This document shows positions 45,390 to 59,700 of a DNA stretch of 64,000 bases, piece by piece. This DNA comes from Siphonodentalium dalli. Taxonomy: Eukaryota > Mollusca > Scaphopoda > Gadilida > Siphonodentaliidae. The notes beneath the pieces were generated by a model. It saw only the letters and a program-made list of their open reading frames with translations, was not told the DNA's origin and did not search any database. How positions within the stretch are numbered: the first letter of the stretch is position 1; each line of letters opens with the position of its first letter. The translations under genes were made by a program, and so were the position numbers. Location: assembly GCA_032622095.1 (NCBI GenBank), contig CP136069.1, positions 48,028,194 to 48,092,193 of the forward strand, given 5' to 3'.

Positions 45390-46429
45390 CGTAACACATG
45401 CGTTAATTTTAGTGGTGAAGAACATACCACATGTTGATGTTCCACGTAAGATATTTGAAGGCTTGCATTCATTTTGCTTATCATGTTTCTATTAACGAAA
45501 CAGTGCGTGGGCCACAAATCCGATACGATTTAAACAAACCGGGATAAGGTGTCTCGTACATGTGGGATTAATTACATCCGTATACAGGGTGAAATTTGGG
45601 TGTCAAAATCATATCAGCTTGATGGTAGATCTGATTCAGACTTTGATATGTACCCACATCTGAGCGGTTGAGTCGTAGTATGTATATGAGTCCCTCCGTC
45701 CGAATGATTGGTTGAGCATAACTCGCGAATGTTTTGAGATCTCAACTCAAATATAAGCTATTGTCGTGGCTCTTCGTTCGGCGTCTGTGAGTCTGTCCAC
45801 ACACAATTCCACAATGTTAGTTTAAACAATATTTATTCTAAATCTAACACATGAAGAAAACATGAATACAGGTAATCGATAATATAGGATATATGAACAT
45901 GTGTGATTAGAAGAGGGTCTGACAACAAGCAAATTGCTTATATAAAGTCATATACTCGGAGTTCATGTAAGAGTCATATTAGACCGACAATTTCATGGAT
46001 GATGACATTGGGTGATTTTCAGGTCGGTCGACCAAAAGAAAGGGTCGTCAGCAGCCAACTTGGATTTGATGATAAAATCTTTCAGTACTGACCACAGCTC
46101 GCATCAATATTCTGATCATGGAAAATGGACGCCGGCAGCCATCTTGGAGTTCACCATTATTCATCAGTAAATCATTTCGCACGGGCTACAGCCTGTAGCA
46201 TTCATCTGATTATCATGAAATTGTTCACGTATTTTGACATTAACATGTGGACGAGAAAGAGTGTTTTTAATGTCGCCCGGTCGTTCTCGTATTTCGCAAT
46301 TATTCATATTTTAAGATGCGAAAGCCCGGAGACATTTTTAACATATCATTATTCAGAATTTCAGACATAGAGTTCTTGCAGGTGGCCAGTAGTTTCATTT
46401 GTGAATTGGTGGTAAAAATGTGCTAACCC
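45390..46429. other. No gene recognised
   Basis: AT-rich; holds one half-unit of the GCCGGCAGCCATCTTGG repeat near 46130. No splice-bounded coding potential seen. Confidence 0.35.
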
Positions 46430-47165
46430 TGGATGTGAAATTTTCAAAAATGTGAATTTTGGAGCCTATTTTATGTAAAATCTTTTGGTACAGTTTTTTA
46501 TCAAATTTCATAGGCTAAAAATTCAAAAACTACATCAGGGTGTTCTACAAGATATGTATTTTATGGGCTGAGACTCTGAATCTAAAAATGTTCAGTTTTG
46601 ATTACTTTTAGAAGTAAGATTGTAACCCAGTTGTTTGTTTGATAAGTACACAATAATTGCAAGGCCCAATCCTCTGCCACCACCAGAGACCACTGTCCCA
46701 TGCGTTTGACCTGGTCAATATATGCCATCTCCAACACTGGAGAGTCCCCCAGCTCACCGAGAAGATTATAAACTCTTGACTGCACACATCATTATAGAAC
46801 AGATACACTAGTGAATGAGCCCAACTTATTTACTGTTGTGGAGTCCAATAAATGACCAATATAATTTATACACTTCATTAATTTTACCAACAGTAATAAA
46901 ATAGAACATATTTTTTTAATTCCAAGTCTCAGCTCATAGTATACATATATTGCAGAACACCATGATGTACATTTAGTATTTTTGCCATTTGAAGTTTCAC
47001 TAAAAACTGTACCGACAACTTTTTACATAAAATATGCTGCAACGGTCATATTTTTGAAAAATTCACATCCATAATAGCAAATGTTTGCAATAATTGCAAG
47101 GCCCAATCCTCTGTCACCCCCAGAGACCACTGTCCCATGCTTTTGACCTGGTCAATATATGTATC
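46430..47165. repeat. Diverged fold-back enclosing a coding-like segment
   Basis: About 46430-46570 is a diverged inverted copy of about 46910-47070 (shared TTTTATGTAAAA, 'GGTACAGTTTTT', 'GGTGTTCT', 'GCTGAGACT'). On the minus strand in the loop, from 46790 after GATGTGTGCAG, the frame reads SRVYNLLGELGDSPVLEMAY and on to AEDWALQLLC, a protein-like stretch. Part of it is duplicated at about 47092-47160. No good donor follows; probably a captured exon fragment or pseudo-exon. Related text lies at 3570-3670. Confidence 0.45.
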
Positions 47166-48240
47166 GGGGCAAGTTCAACGTGTGGTACTCGTATGTATAA
47201 TATATCGGTAGTACTGTTTATTATATCGGTAGAACGTCAGATGCAGTACATACGTCTTTCAGTAATCACTTAAATTAATGCTACACAAAATAAGGCAATT
47301 AATATTAATGATGCCCTTAACTTCAGAGTTTGATGTTCTCTAATTCATATGAAAGACTACGTTTTTAAAATTATTTTAATGGAATTAAATGTTAATGTGT
47401 TAATAAAACCATTAAACTCTAGAATTAATTAATATAGATTTGCCGTCATGTGGTATCATCATGCATGCTGAGTGAATGAACCTTCGCGAATACCGAATCA
47501 TGACCTCGAATCGAATTCAACCGTTGATATCCTGAGTCCGATAGAGGGATCTGCCGACGATAATTGGGTATCTTTCTCCTGATCTGAACTGATATTGTGT
47601 ACAATGAAAAATAATAACAAGTAATGTATATAATAAGCAGTGCTTTATTCTAAGTCAATATAGATGTGGAGCATGGGAATAAAAAATATATATATACATT
47701 ATTTTCAGTTGAGAACAGTCGGGTGCAGTCAAATATTAAACTATATATATATATATATTGTTCAGATATAGACGAGATGGTATATTAACGATATGTCTAT
47801 CGCGATCGGCATATTTAACCCATGCCTTGGCGATAATGAATATAGCTATTTTCAGCCCAAAGATTAAATATATGATGGGGTTTCCATCACTTTCGTGAAA
47901 TTAGTGTGTATGTATAAATGTGAGACTGGTATGATAAAGTATGCTATGGATATAATGTTTTATGCTATGGTTATAGATAGGGTTATAACCGATAAATCAA
48001 AACCAGTGAAGAGTGTCATGATTAATCAGTTTTTTTTTAATTCCGGTAGTGATCGGGAGCAAAATATTTCACTTATCACATTTTTCCAAATGTCACCAAC
48101 TGTACATGACATGGGTGTGTTAGTATACATTTGCCAGGAAACAATTGATGGCAAATTAAATATTTTTAGTTCAAATCCAGTATCAAGTGTACATCTGCTG
48201 TAAGAAGTTTAATATTTTATGTCTCAACAAGAGCACGCAG
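47166..48240. other. No gene recognised
   Basis: AT-rich with short AT runs. A 102-codon forward frame (47895-48203) has no domain I recognise and no supporting splice sites, so I do not call it. Confidence 0.35.
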
Positions 48241-49127
48241 TCGGGATCTATTTGCGCGATCTCGATTAAATTTGGTATAGGTATCTTCAGGATGGTAGTA
48301 GCAATGATGTCTAACATCAATTAACCCATCTGTTTTGTTTTGGCTGGATGAGTGTGAATTTGTTTGGATAAGTGAAATTTAACAACGGGAATTTAACACT
48401 ATCAGGTGCCCACAACTACCGTTAAAGTTTTAACCCACGATTGCTGTGATCCTTTATTGGGCATGAATTTAATGAAAACAGTGCATATTTAAAAATGGTA
48501 AAAATTGATTTCAAGCAGGAAAGTTTGATGGAGTGTTCAATTTTATGAAGGAATATCGTTCAATATCGGGTGTAGCATTCCTCTTTGACAAAAAGCATGA
48601 AAACATTCAGTCCAAAGAGAGTTCATTAACCGAGTTTTCGCCGTTACTGTGTGACACCCCTATCAAATTGGGACTTATTCATGTTTCGTTTCAAAACATT
48701 TCCGTTTAGTCTTTTCTGAAGTGAGAAATCCAGTTGTTCCAAGGGGTACTCTGTGGGATAAAAATCCGAGACCCGCTCAGTTTGGCCAGGCATGACTTAA
48801 GTAACTTTGTTTGGGTGCATTCAAAATATCAGGGATGAGAGCAGAGCGTTGTGGGCACATGTGAGTATGAAATTCTTTGTCTTAAATTTGAATTCACCAA
48901 TAAAACATTCAGGCTGAAATCCACTTTGCAATTTTTGAAACCTGCAATTTTTCCATTCAAATCACACTAATCCAGTCATAACAAAATAGATGGGTTAATG
49001 GTAGTTAGACATCATTGCTACTACCATACTGAAGATACCTGATAAATTTCATCGAAATCGCGCAAATATATCCCGAGATATTACTGATAAAATTGGGGGG
49101 AGGACTTACTTTATTTGAAGTGTTTAT
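48241..49127. mobile_element. Third copy of the TAAACACCTC long-inverted-repeat family
   Basis: Arms 'ATCTTCAGGATGGTAGTAGCAA' / 'TTGCTACTACCATACTGAAGAT' and 'TTAACCCATCTGTTTTG' / 'CAAAATAGATGGGTTAA' are inverted around a centre near 48690. The right end GGACTTACTTTATTTGAAGTG matches the family; the left terminus is missing or replaced near 48241. Confidence 0.7.
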
Positions 49128-49386
49128 TATGTCACCTTGTTACAGATAGATTAATTTGTGGTCATTATAACAAGATCAAATTATAAAGTGATTATTGATG
49201 ATTGGTAGAAACTAAAAATAATGTGATAATGCCATTACCCTTCTAGCCAAGTGAACATCGAGTCCTAGATGCTAGCATTAGTATGTGTAATGAATTTTAA
49301 GGCTATATATGAACGGAAATGGTATGAGCCAATGCATCGATGTTACCAATTGGTTAGAAGACTAATGAGCCTACTTGGCCAGAAAA

Positions 49387-49393
<7 letters not shown>

Positions 49394-49438
<45 letters not shown>
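49394..49438. repeat. AT dinucleotide microsatellite
   Basis: Uninterrupted AT/TA run preceded by a short AC run. Simple-sequence repeat. Confidence 0.95.
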
Positions 49439-49440
<2 letters not shown>

Positions 49441-49781
49441 ATTTTACAAAAGTCTTGTGGTTGTTGACTAAATTAAAATGTAGTTACTCGTGTGTAACGT
49501 AATGTATATAGCAGTACATGAATCACCAATCTTTTCGGATTTCTATTCATTTGTTTTAATCGAACAGTAAACTACCCCACAAGACATTTGTAATTATCAT
49601 GCAACACAAGATAACAAAAGGGTTATAAGAAAACTTAAAATGTCATTTATAACACACATATATATAGGTCATTTTCAATTATCTAATGTGGAATTAGCAA
49701 GCTTAGGTACAGTGAGCATAGCGCCCAGGCATGTGGCGACATGGTGTGTAGGGGGCTGTCTCACCCCGACAGAGAGCTATA

Positions 49782-49990
49782 TTCAATAGTTGGAAATTCC
49801 TAATTTCCAAGTAAAACAAAATTTGAACAGTTGAAAATTAAAATTCCAACTAAAGAAAACGAATTTTTATATTTAATTTCCAACTGGGAAAAATTTCTAA
49901 CTGTGAGTTGGAAATTCCTAATTTACAGGTAAAACACAAAATTTGAACAGTTGAAAATTAAAATTCCAACTAAAGAAAACAAATTTTAAT
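49782..49990. repeat. Two-copy tandem duplication
   Basis: The block GTTGGAAATTCCTAATTT..AATTTGAACAGTTGAAAATT..CCAACTAAAGAAAAC occurs twice with a period of about 127 bp. It also contains short inverted copies of GTTGGAAATT. Confidence 0.85.
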
Positions 49991-50691
49991 CTTTAGGTAT
50001 GTGGAATTAGAAGCCAATTTGCGCTTACCTAATCTAATAAGTAAATGGTAACAGCATGGAAACAATTTGATGGGACAGTTTTTAGCCCAAAATTGATAAT
50101 TATTTTAGAAACAAATATGTACATTTCTTGTTCTGGCTGCGCATTGTGTTCAACGTGATGCAAACAGTCCAATATTATGGGGTTATATTGTCATATTTAA
50201 TATGAAATTTATGTTATTGTGGTAATTAAGGACAAGCAAACTTTGCCTTTTCACCATACTACGAGTCCCAAAATCACTGGGACCAAATCGCTCCGGGGAT
50301 CCGTCGTGTTTTCAGAAAAAGTTGAAAGTTGAAAGAGAGAGTTATTCGCCCTTGAACCCTAGGACCGAATTGACAGTTTTGAATCATGGTCAATTATGCT
50401 ACCTCGTCACTAAATTGAATCAATCAAAAGTCATTTTGATGTTTTCAGGAATCATCTGACCTTTACATGTACACTGGACCCATATTTGACAGAAACAGTC
50501 GTGCCAAATTTGAACTAAGTCAGTCCAGTTATTATGTTAACGGTGTTTTTCACGAAATATTAACTGAGTACAGTTATCTAAAATATCTGATATACATAGT
50601 TGATTGGACGCTATAAAAATGATCCAACGAAGCCATGGTCTATACACGAGACTAGAACAGTACAGTGTGTACATGAATAAGATGTGTGCAT

Positions 50692-50770
50692 CTACAACTC
50701 TGTGATATGGTTTACTATTCCAGCACCAACAGCGTCGCCCCAAACGTTAATCGCCGTCCGGAATCTGTCC
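50692..50770 (-). CDS. EAAT: EAAT terminal exon (TM8 end and stop)
   Basis: Acceptor TCTTATTCAG. Encodes [19 protein letters not shown] and NHITEL, then TAG at 50694-50692. No clear polyadenylation signal recognised just downstream. Confidence 0.93.
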
Positions 50771-53700
50771 CTGAATAAGATATATATGTACATGCTAAAT
50801 GTATGCCATTATATATATGGTTACCTGTAGGGTCAAGATCTGCAATAATTAGTGTATCGAACTTCGCGGTCTTTAATCGTCCACTGATAATCAAAAGTTG
50901 CACAAACGTTAAAGGAATTGTTCTGTAAAAATATGTTTCTCTTCATAATACTGACTATATCTGGTTAAATGACCCATTTCACCAAGAAAATTCAAAATCG
51001 CACAAATGTTCTTATTTTTTATCACGAAAGATTCCGAGGTTAATACTCAGGAAAGTCACGTGACTGATTGGCGCGATTACATGGCTACTAAGCGGACACA
51101 TCCATGTCGTTTAGTTCGCGTAGTCGCTTGTTCTGGTAATGGTGACCGCGATTAGCGGAGCTTATAGTGATTCCGCCAACTAATAATTACATAATTAGGA
51201 GATATCGAGTACTATAAAACGAATAACGAAGACTAAAGTGTATTTTGGAACGATACATGTCGAGTAGATAAGTAAGTAAGTTTATTTGACAATCTTATGA
51301 CACTTTACATAGAAACACACAATATACATAAATACACACATGGTTCAAGGGGGGGGGGTCATTCATTTTTTTTCGAGACAGTATAGGCCGGGGCGGGTGG
51401 GTGGTTCAGCCGCGAAAAAAGTAACTTTTTTCCAAGTGGTCAAAAAAATTTCCTCTTACAAACTTTCTGGAATATAATTTTTTCTCAAAGTGTTCAGCAT
51501 CATTATTAAGGTGCATGTGACACATAGTGGGGTAGTTGGTGCGGGTATAGGCATCATGCTTCTAAGAAAACCAGGTTACGAGCTAACACGCATGAGTTCG
51601 CCTTTTACATCAGATCTCATTGTCATGACTGTGCCAATGCTACTGGTTCCAGATACAAATGAACAGTTAAGTCAACCATGATTAACGTAAATAAAAATGA
51701 ATAAAGCTATTCATTTATAACATTAATATTTGCTCATAATTAGACAGCATTAGAGGCCAGAACATCGAAACTCATCATGTTAGAAAGTATTGAATCCTAT
51801 TTAAAGCAACATCCTGTGTTAAGTTTTGTTTGTTTTTGATACTAAATTCAATTTCTCACCAAAGCCATATGAATGCTGATAAGTCTTTTAAAAGCCAGTG
51901 TGTCATATGGTATAAGGTATTGTGGATACATTGTTATAGTCATAAATGTATTGCCTAACTTTATATTTTATCTTTTTGATACAGTGTTGTCAAGTGATTA
52001 CTGAAAATCAGTGCAAAGTTGGTCAAATGTTCATATATAAACTTGTTTACAAGGCATGCATAAATTGGCCAACAAAATCCAAATAGACAACAATGGGTGC
52101 AACTTTATTCAATTCTTATCTGTTCTCAGACTTTATAAGTGAAATAAATGTTTGAATCATGTTTCATCATGCGCTTCTCTCCAATGCCTGATACTCGGTA
52201 TGGACAAGCTTGGCCCGAGTGCTTTAGTATGTAATGACTGTCCCAATGTTACGCCCAGCAGACAACGTCACCCACTGGACATCTCTATGGTCTATTTGTG
52301 CACAGAGATATCAGGGTAGATGTTTCCACTGGTTTCATGCTGAACTTCGTAAAAAAATTCAATCTTAAATGATGTGAGACTACTGATTTGGAGGTCAAAA
52401 GGGGTGGGTAACCCTCGTGAAATGGAAAAAAATATTGTTTCCTCCAAAAATAGGGGTGGTGGGTACCCAAGATCCGGAAAAAACTTTTTTCAGCCTACTG
52501 TCTGCTCACATTTTTCCGACCCCCCCCTGCATGGTTGAATAATTTGTCAATTTGTTGATTGCCGGGTGGTGGAATGGCCAGATTAGCGGTTTTTCTGTCA
52601 CCGCCCTATTCTGCTTTAATAAGATTTGTGATTTTAAGATCAATGTTCATAGATGGCGAAATCGCATATATAAATATTTGATTTTATGCCTCACATGGAC
52701 AGACAATTACATGCGGAAATGCAATGAACCGAATATAATCATAAACGAAACTGAACTGATTCTGTAAACAATTTGAGCCTTCTCTCGATGTATTCTACAA
52801 ATTTTAGAAACTAATCTTTACCATTGAAATATTGTTATATAACTAAAATCCAATCGCGCGTGATTAGAAACGTACAACGAGGATAAATCATTGTGATATT
52901 TTCCATCCTAGCTTCTTCATATTATTTCAAAATATCGAATTTAATCCTCGACTTAATGAAGTTATAGTTTCGACTTGTAAACTCAAATATTGTTAATTTT
53001 TTTGTTACATTGTCTTTGTTTTAGTGTTCCAATGGCAATTATCAACTTTCCAGAGTGGAAATTTGTAATTGTTATCAGCTAGCTAGAAAACGATCCAACA
53101 ATCGCCTTTATAAAGATTGTTCATGTGCTTATGTTGCCCGAACGCGGTAGAAAATACAGAACGTTCTTAATCATGTAAGTTTTTTGAAGTATCATAGGTG
53201 ATCTTGTACATGTATTTGGTATTGTGTCATTTGTATATAAAGAACATGCATGCGTCTGTTCTCGGCTAGTTAATAGTACTGTGGATGGATGTTGTGTATA
53301 TGTATATAAGATGATCTACAACTTACAGCAACCAGTCAACAGAGAGTAGCATTGCGATATCATCCATGGGAAAGCCAACGGCAGACAGTACTATCGCCAT
53401 CGTTACCAGGCCCCCTTGTGGAATTCCCGCTGCTCCAATAGATGCAGTCGTTGCTGTAAGGCTGAAACATAGCAGAATCATCCAAATGTATATGAAGCCT
53501 TAATTTGATTTCATCATTAAACTCTTTGCAGTGATGTTCGATTTCGGGCAATACGATGGGCATATGCGATGTGACTATACAATACTTGCCGCTTGACAAA
53601 GATATATGTTTATCAGTCGACGTAAACATCTCCGTAATAATTATAATATTACGTCGACACGAATTCATGTAAAAACCCATTTCCAGAACAATAGGCTTCC

Positions 53701-56700
53701 CCCAATATCGTGACGTCATACTGATGTCGCAGACATTCCAAATAAGGAATAATTTATGCGCGACCTGTTTACGAATATTGCCGACAACACTTGAAATTGT
53801 TCAGATTTCAACTCTGAAATAACTGTCTCTTTCAAGATAGAGGAAACACACGCAATAACACATCGTTTCGGTCTTTGTCCACTGTACATAACACTCATTT
53901 TCCTATTGTGGTGAGATTATTAAAAGCGTCGAAAACGAGTTTTACCGATGAATAAATGTCTTTCTTTAAAAAAAATATTTTAAACAGGAAGCTTATTTGT
54001 CAATGTGTGCGCATGCTCAAATTAAAATATCGCGTCTCTTTGTTCCGCCCAGTATTTAAATTTAGATCAATATATCGGTTAGCCAATCGGGGTTAGCGGT
54101 TTCTGGTACCGCTTCCAATCAAAACAAGGAATTTCCTGGTATATCCCCAAGTCTGGAAATAGCTTTCCGGCCAGTCCTGTTCGACTCAGATGAATTTATA
54201 TGATGTACTGAGTCGAAATTTATGTCGACTGTATGTTTATATGCTGTTAATGTTTCCATTTGCCCTGTTCTCAGTTGACAACATATTTATAACAGTTATT
54301 ATAGTTTTAAGTGTTTTTTGAAGAAGGATGAAACTATACGTACAACGTATTGAACGAAAAAATATTACTCACAGAGAAGTGCCCTTGTGTGTTACCGTAT
54401 AACCACCGATTCAGTAATATAAGCCAGCGTTAAATATATATAGCAGGTGTTGCATAAAATAACAAAGTGGCATATATATAACACTAACAAGAAATTTATT
54501 ACATGTATCATGTACGACTGTATGTCCACCTGTTTGAATTGAATGCACAGACCTGTTTAATCTATAAGATGTCACAATTATAATACAATACAAAAGAAGG
54601 CCAATGGTTTGATGTGACTATGCATAACATGGATTGAACACCAGTGGCGTACACATGTACATTCTCCAGAAACAATGAAATAGAACAATGTTACGGAAGA
54701 TAGAATTGTCATTAGATTCAACGCCTATATATATATATATATATATATATCGAAACCACTAATATTTCACGATGAGACACTTACACGAATACCACCGACA
54801 ATTTACTTTTTAATTATATATAGCACTCGCGGTGTGTATTCGGTGTTGCACGGGATACAATGTGGGCTTTTTGTGGGAATTTGTGGGACTTTGGGATTTT
54901 TTGGGCCCTATAGGATTTAGTGTCCCTTTAAGAATAGACAACTTACTGCCAATACAACACCCCTAACATCATCATCGTCAAAACGCAAATGTCGAGCGTT
55001 ACCGGGACTCATTCCGTGTTACCCGGGCGGTCAAAGCTTATGCCATCCGCTCAGATTAATTATAAACATATCTTGCTGCTAATAAATTCTATTCTATCAT
55101 GGGTCCCCAGTCCCCCAGAAAGAACATACTTTAAATATACAATCAATGTACTGAGACATGGAGCAATATAGCCAGGCAACACAGAGTGCTCTGTCACAAT
55201 TGTGGGGTACCGTCCCTGTTGTAAATACCATAGTACAAGTATGTTTGCTATTAGAGTTGAAACAAATGCACTTATACTCCCCAGTCCCCCAGAAACAGCG
55301 TAATTTATATAATAAATACACCGAGTCACAGGGAGTCTGTTTAATCACCTACAGCACAGAGACAGGGATGTAATCTAACCCCCTGCAGTCGTTGAGGACA
55401 CAGTGGAGTCTATATTTAAAAAGCAATATTATAAATAGGGCATGACAGAGGCTAGTAGCCGGTCATAGACCATTTTACAGATAGCGAGAATGATGCATTG
55501 TGGGCCAGAAAGTATCCAAACAAAGCCACGTGCTTTACGGCCGCATGCATTTGCTATGGGGGATTTAGGGTGGGTCTATAAAACTAACTATAACTTTGGT
55601 ATCTGCCATAGTTTACGCGAGAAATTTTAAACATATATCAGGGACATGTACCCATTCTAGAATGTTCAAAAACATTTCCAGTTGGTTGTCGTATTTTAAT
55701 TGATTTTATGCGATGAAATAATGCAAAAATTCAGAAAATTGCACTAATTTCGATAAAAGTCGTTCTATTGGGAATTTTTACACCAAATTTTCAGAGAATA
55801 TAGAGTAAACACAGTACTATCGGAATATCGTAAAGGAGTTCCGTGCATTTGGTATTAATTAACCCTCAGACTGCCGAAGCTGTACTTCTTCATAGCATTA
55901 TTTTGAACAAATGTGAACCTGATAATATTAAATTGCCCATGGCATTCACACTCTCGTTATTGTGTGGCCAATTCAACACTATGTGTACGTTCAGACGACC
56001 ACGATTCAATCGTAAGTGGAGGAATCGGGGCCCGACGAGATCGTGGATAGTTTCTTCCCACAATTACGATGTCGTCCTACATGTACATGATTAGACAGTA
56101 GGTTGAACATCCTAAAGCATGTGATTGACTACACCGGTCATTTCCATCTACAATTTTTACGCACACAGGACTGCGAATCTTGCGTCGCAAGTGGAGGTAT
56201 CAAACCAAGGATACGCCACAACTTCGCATCTAAAATCAAACAGTGCTTGATATTATTTTTAACCTACGAATTTTATGTCAGCATGCGCAGTCCAATTACC
56301 GGTTACTTCCTATGACGGAAAAGTTTCCACTTACGATTGAATCGTGGTCGTCTGAACGTTCACCAAGTGAATGTTCTGATGATCACGATTCAATCGTAAG
56401 TGGAAAGATTTCGTTGTGGGTAGTAACCGGTAGTTGTACTGCGCATGCTCACGACATGATCGCGAGTGATAAAAAGTAAAATCAAGCACTGTTTGATTTT
56501 AGATGCGAAATTGTGGCGTATCCTTGGTTACCTCCACTTGTGACTAAATCAGAACTGGGTGTGTACTTAAAATTCGTACAAAGTAAATGGAAAAAACATA
56601 GGGTAGTTAATCACAGGATTAACCGCCTATATAAATATACTCATCTGCGATGACATCGTAATCGTGTCAACAAACTATCCATGATTTTGCCAGGTGAATC

Positions 56701-59700
56701 ATGGTCATCTGAATTTCCGAGGACGCTCACATTGTTGGAAGAATGAACTTTACACTTTGTTTATAAATATGTTTGCAAATTATGAAAATACATGTATCCA
56801 TATATCACATACATGTATATGCAGCATATTTTTCTTCCAATTGCAGAAATGCCAGATTCATTAGCCACGGTCACTGTTTTTGAGCTACAGTACCGTGTAC
56901 TAGTAGTTATGATACACCAAAAGAAAATTAATACAACCACAAGGATCTCGTTAAATGAACATATATATGCATGTATAAGATGAATCACTATATTGTGTTT
57001 CCATGCCTGTTTGTGTAATGCCAATCAATGCGGCCTGACAACAGGCGATGGGTGGAGTTTATAAATTGATACCAGAAACAATGTCGGCAACTTCAAAGTT
57101 CATGGTGTGCTACATTTAACCCCCTACTTGTATATACAATACAAATTTTCTATCAAGCGTTCCCATGTCCTATAGAAAGTATAGTTGGAAAAATAGACGA
57201 AAAATGGCCATATGATCAGGGGGAGGGGGGTCGATAAATATGTTCAGGCATGTATGCTGATTTTTTCCGTTCGACCCTTGTTGGGACCCACCCACCCCCG
57301 CGTCCAAACATCCACCCCACCATTTTAACAATAAAACAGATTTGCGGGGGGAGGGTGGGAGAATGGAGATTCACTGTAAACATCTGTACATGTATATGAA
57401 TTTCTGTGAATAATATTTGTCATGGATGTTAACATTGACATGTAAATAGGAACGATAACATTGACATGTAAACAGGAACGACTCATTTTGGGGTCATTCA
57501 GCAAAAAAACATGGCTGCCGGTGGCCATCTTGGAAAATCAAATGTTGTATTGACATTTGGGGTGCCACATTGCCCCCCCCCCAGGGGGGGGGGGGTTGGA
57601 AACAAATTTCAGGCACGTATGGCATTTGTTTCCCTTTCGATCATTTTTTGTACCCACCCACCCCCACCGCCAAATTTTTTTCCGTTTTCGGCAGTTTTTT
57701 CCGACCATTTTTTTTACACCCACTCCCCTTTTAACACTAAAACAGAGATTTGCGGGGGGAAATTCACTGTAAACAGCTGTATATGAATTTCTGTGCATAC
57801 TATTTATCATGGATGTTAACATGGACATGTAAATAGGAATGAGTCATTTTGAGGTCATTCGGCCAAAAAAACATGGCTGCCAGTGGCCATCTTGGATTTC
57901 AAGATTTGCAACAAAATACAACACGATAACTGCCTGCAGTCAGTTTATCAGTTAGAATTACATTATTTCTCTCATTCAAAGTGGTTTTGAAGCCCAACTC
58001 ATTGCCAAAACACTAACAAAACAAGCAGGAAATTTTTGTTTTAGTTGCGGAAAAATTTGCTTGTTTGTGGCTTTGACCACCCACCCACCCCGGCATACGT
58101 GCCGGATTTTTTTTTTCACTGCCCCCCCCCAAAGCTGTTTAAATTGCCTTAAAACATTTACAAATATATGATATTTACAAGACCAATATGATATCATACC
58201 GGTACCTATATACATGTATCTGGAATGTTTTTGGGAGTATTTGGTTCAGGTACCGGTGTAACACGTCACCTCCTCCTGTCTGGATATCTTCCTCCATGGG
58301 GGCGCACAATGACGTAATGAACAGCACACCCTAGAGTTCTATCTTTTCTCAATGGCACAAGTGCCGTATCAACAAATCCATTAATACAAGTGTCTTTCTG
58401 TGTTTATTACACATCACTCGTCCTAGAATATGTGCATTTAAAAATACAGGGTTACGATGTTTATTAAGGCACATACAGTGCTTGTTTTGTCATGTGTGAT
58501 GATTTTTTTTCCTATCGTTTGAACTGGATACTCAAATAACAGAAATTGTTATATATTTTTTTTGCAACCGACAGATTTGAGGTAACTCTTTCTATAAATA
58601 TATTGAAAATCATGTGTCGGGATGTAATTATTAGCAATCAATATATTTTAAGAGGCAGAACAAGATACAGGTACTTTGTATAGTTTCATTTCGCGAATGT
58701 ACACAGTATCTTGTTTGGCCACTTGCAATTTTAGAAACCCATAACTGTAACGAGAAATTGTTGATTGTATATTTAAAGTTTAAAGGTACGGGAGGCCTTG
58801 GCGGTGGGTATGCTGTGAAAATATTTCCACCGGTCAAAAACCGCCACAAACAGAAAGAATAATAAATACATAATACTAACCTTATGATAACAATCTTCCC
58901 AAAATTTAGGGGAAACCCTCGACATTGCCCGATGAATATCACTGCCACTGCTTCATACAATGCCGTTCCGTCCATATTAATAGTGGCTCCGATGGGTGCC
59001 ATGAATCCCGCCACCCTGTGATCAACCCCACTGTTCTGCAGACATCTCATAGTTACTGGTAGTGACGCCGAACTGGTAAAATATAAAAAAGTTGTGTATG
59101 TAGTTTGTTTGTTTGGTTGGTGCTTATCGTCGCTTTCGCGATCTGATCTGAGGAAATTTCAAATTGGGGTTAGGTCCGATGTTTTTGTGTAAATTGTGCC
59201 CCTTTTTCGACTTCGTAAATTCAATTGTATTGTTGTCCGGATGATCACGGTAAACAGAGTGCGGGGATTTAGTACCTTCCCTAGATTCCAGCCTGTGGGG
59301 ATTGGAAAATTCATCTCAAATTTGGCATGGGCTAATCATATGAAAATACAGTTCAAGTAGATGTAGAGAAAAGAATATGTCTATTTTGTAAACGTGGCTC
59401 TATAGAAGATGAATTTCATTTTCTGATGGACTGCTCGTTTTATATTATGCGGGCCTTAGAAATGATTTATTATCGATGATTAGTTATGTGCACCACCATT
59501 TTGATAAACTTTGCCCACTAGAGAAATTTAAAGTGATTATGACCAACGATTGTCCTGAAATTTGTGCAGGTGTATGTAATCTGATCCGGAGGTTCTTTGA
59601 ATTGAGATCTGATTATTGCATTAACACCTAATTGGCTGACGGTTATTGGATACCAGTGGCCTCTGATAATAACTGTGATATTGTATTTACAGTCGTAGCA

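Noticed and set aside
47895-48203. 102-codon forward frame
   Set aside because: No recognised domain and no splice support; left uncalled.
53360-53719. 119-codon minus frame overlapping a transporter exon
   Set aside because: It reads the HP2 exon in the wrong frame; the SLC1 frame is unambiguous.
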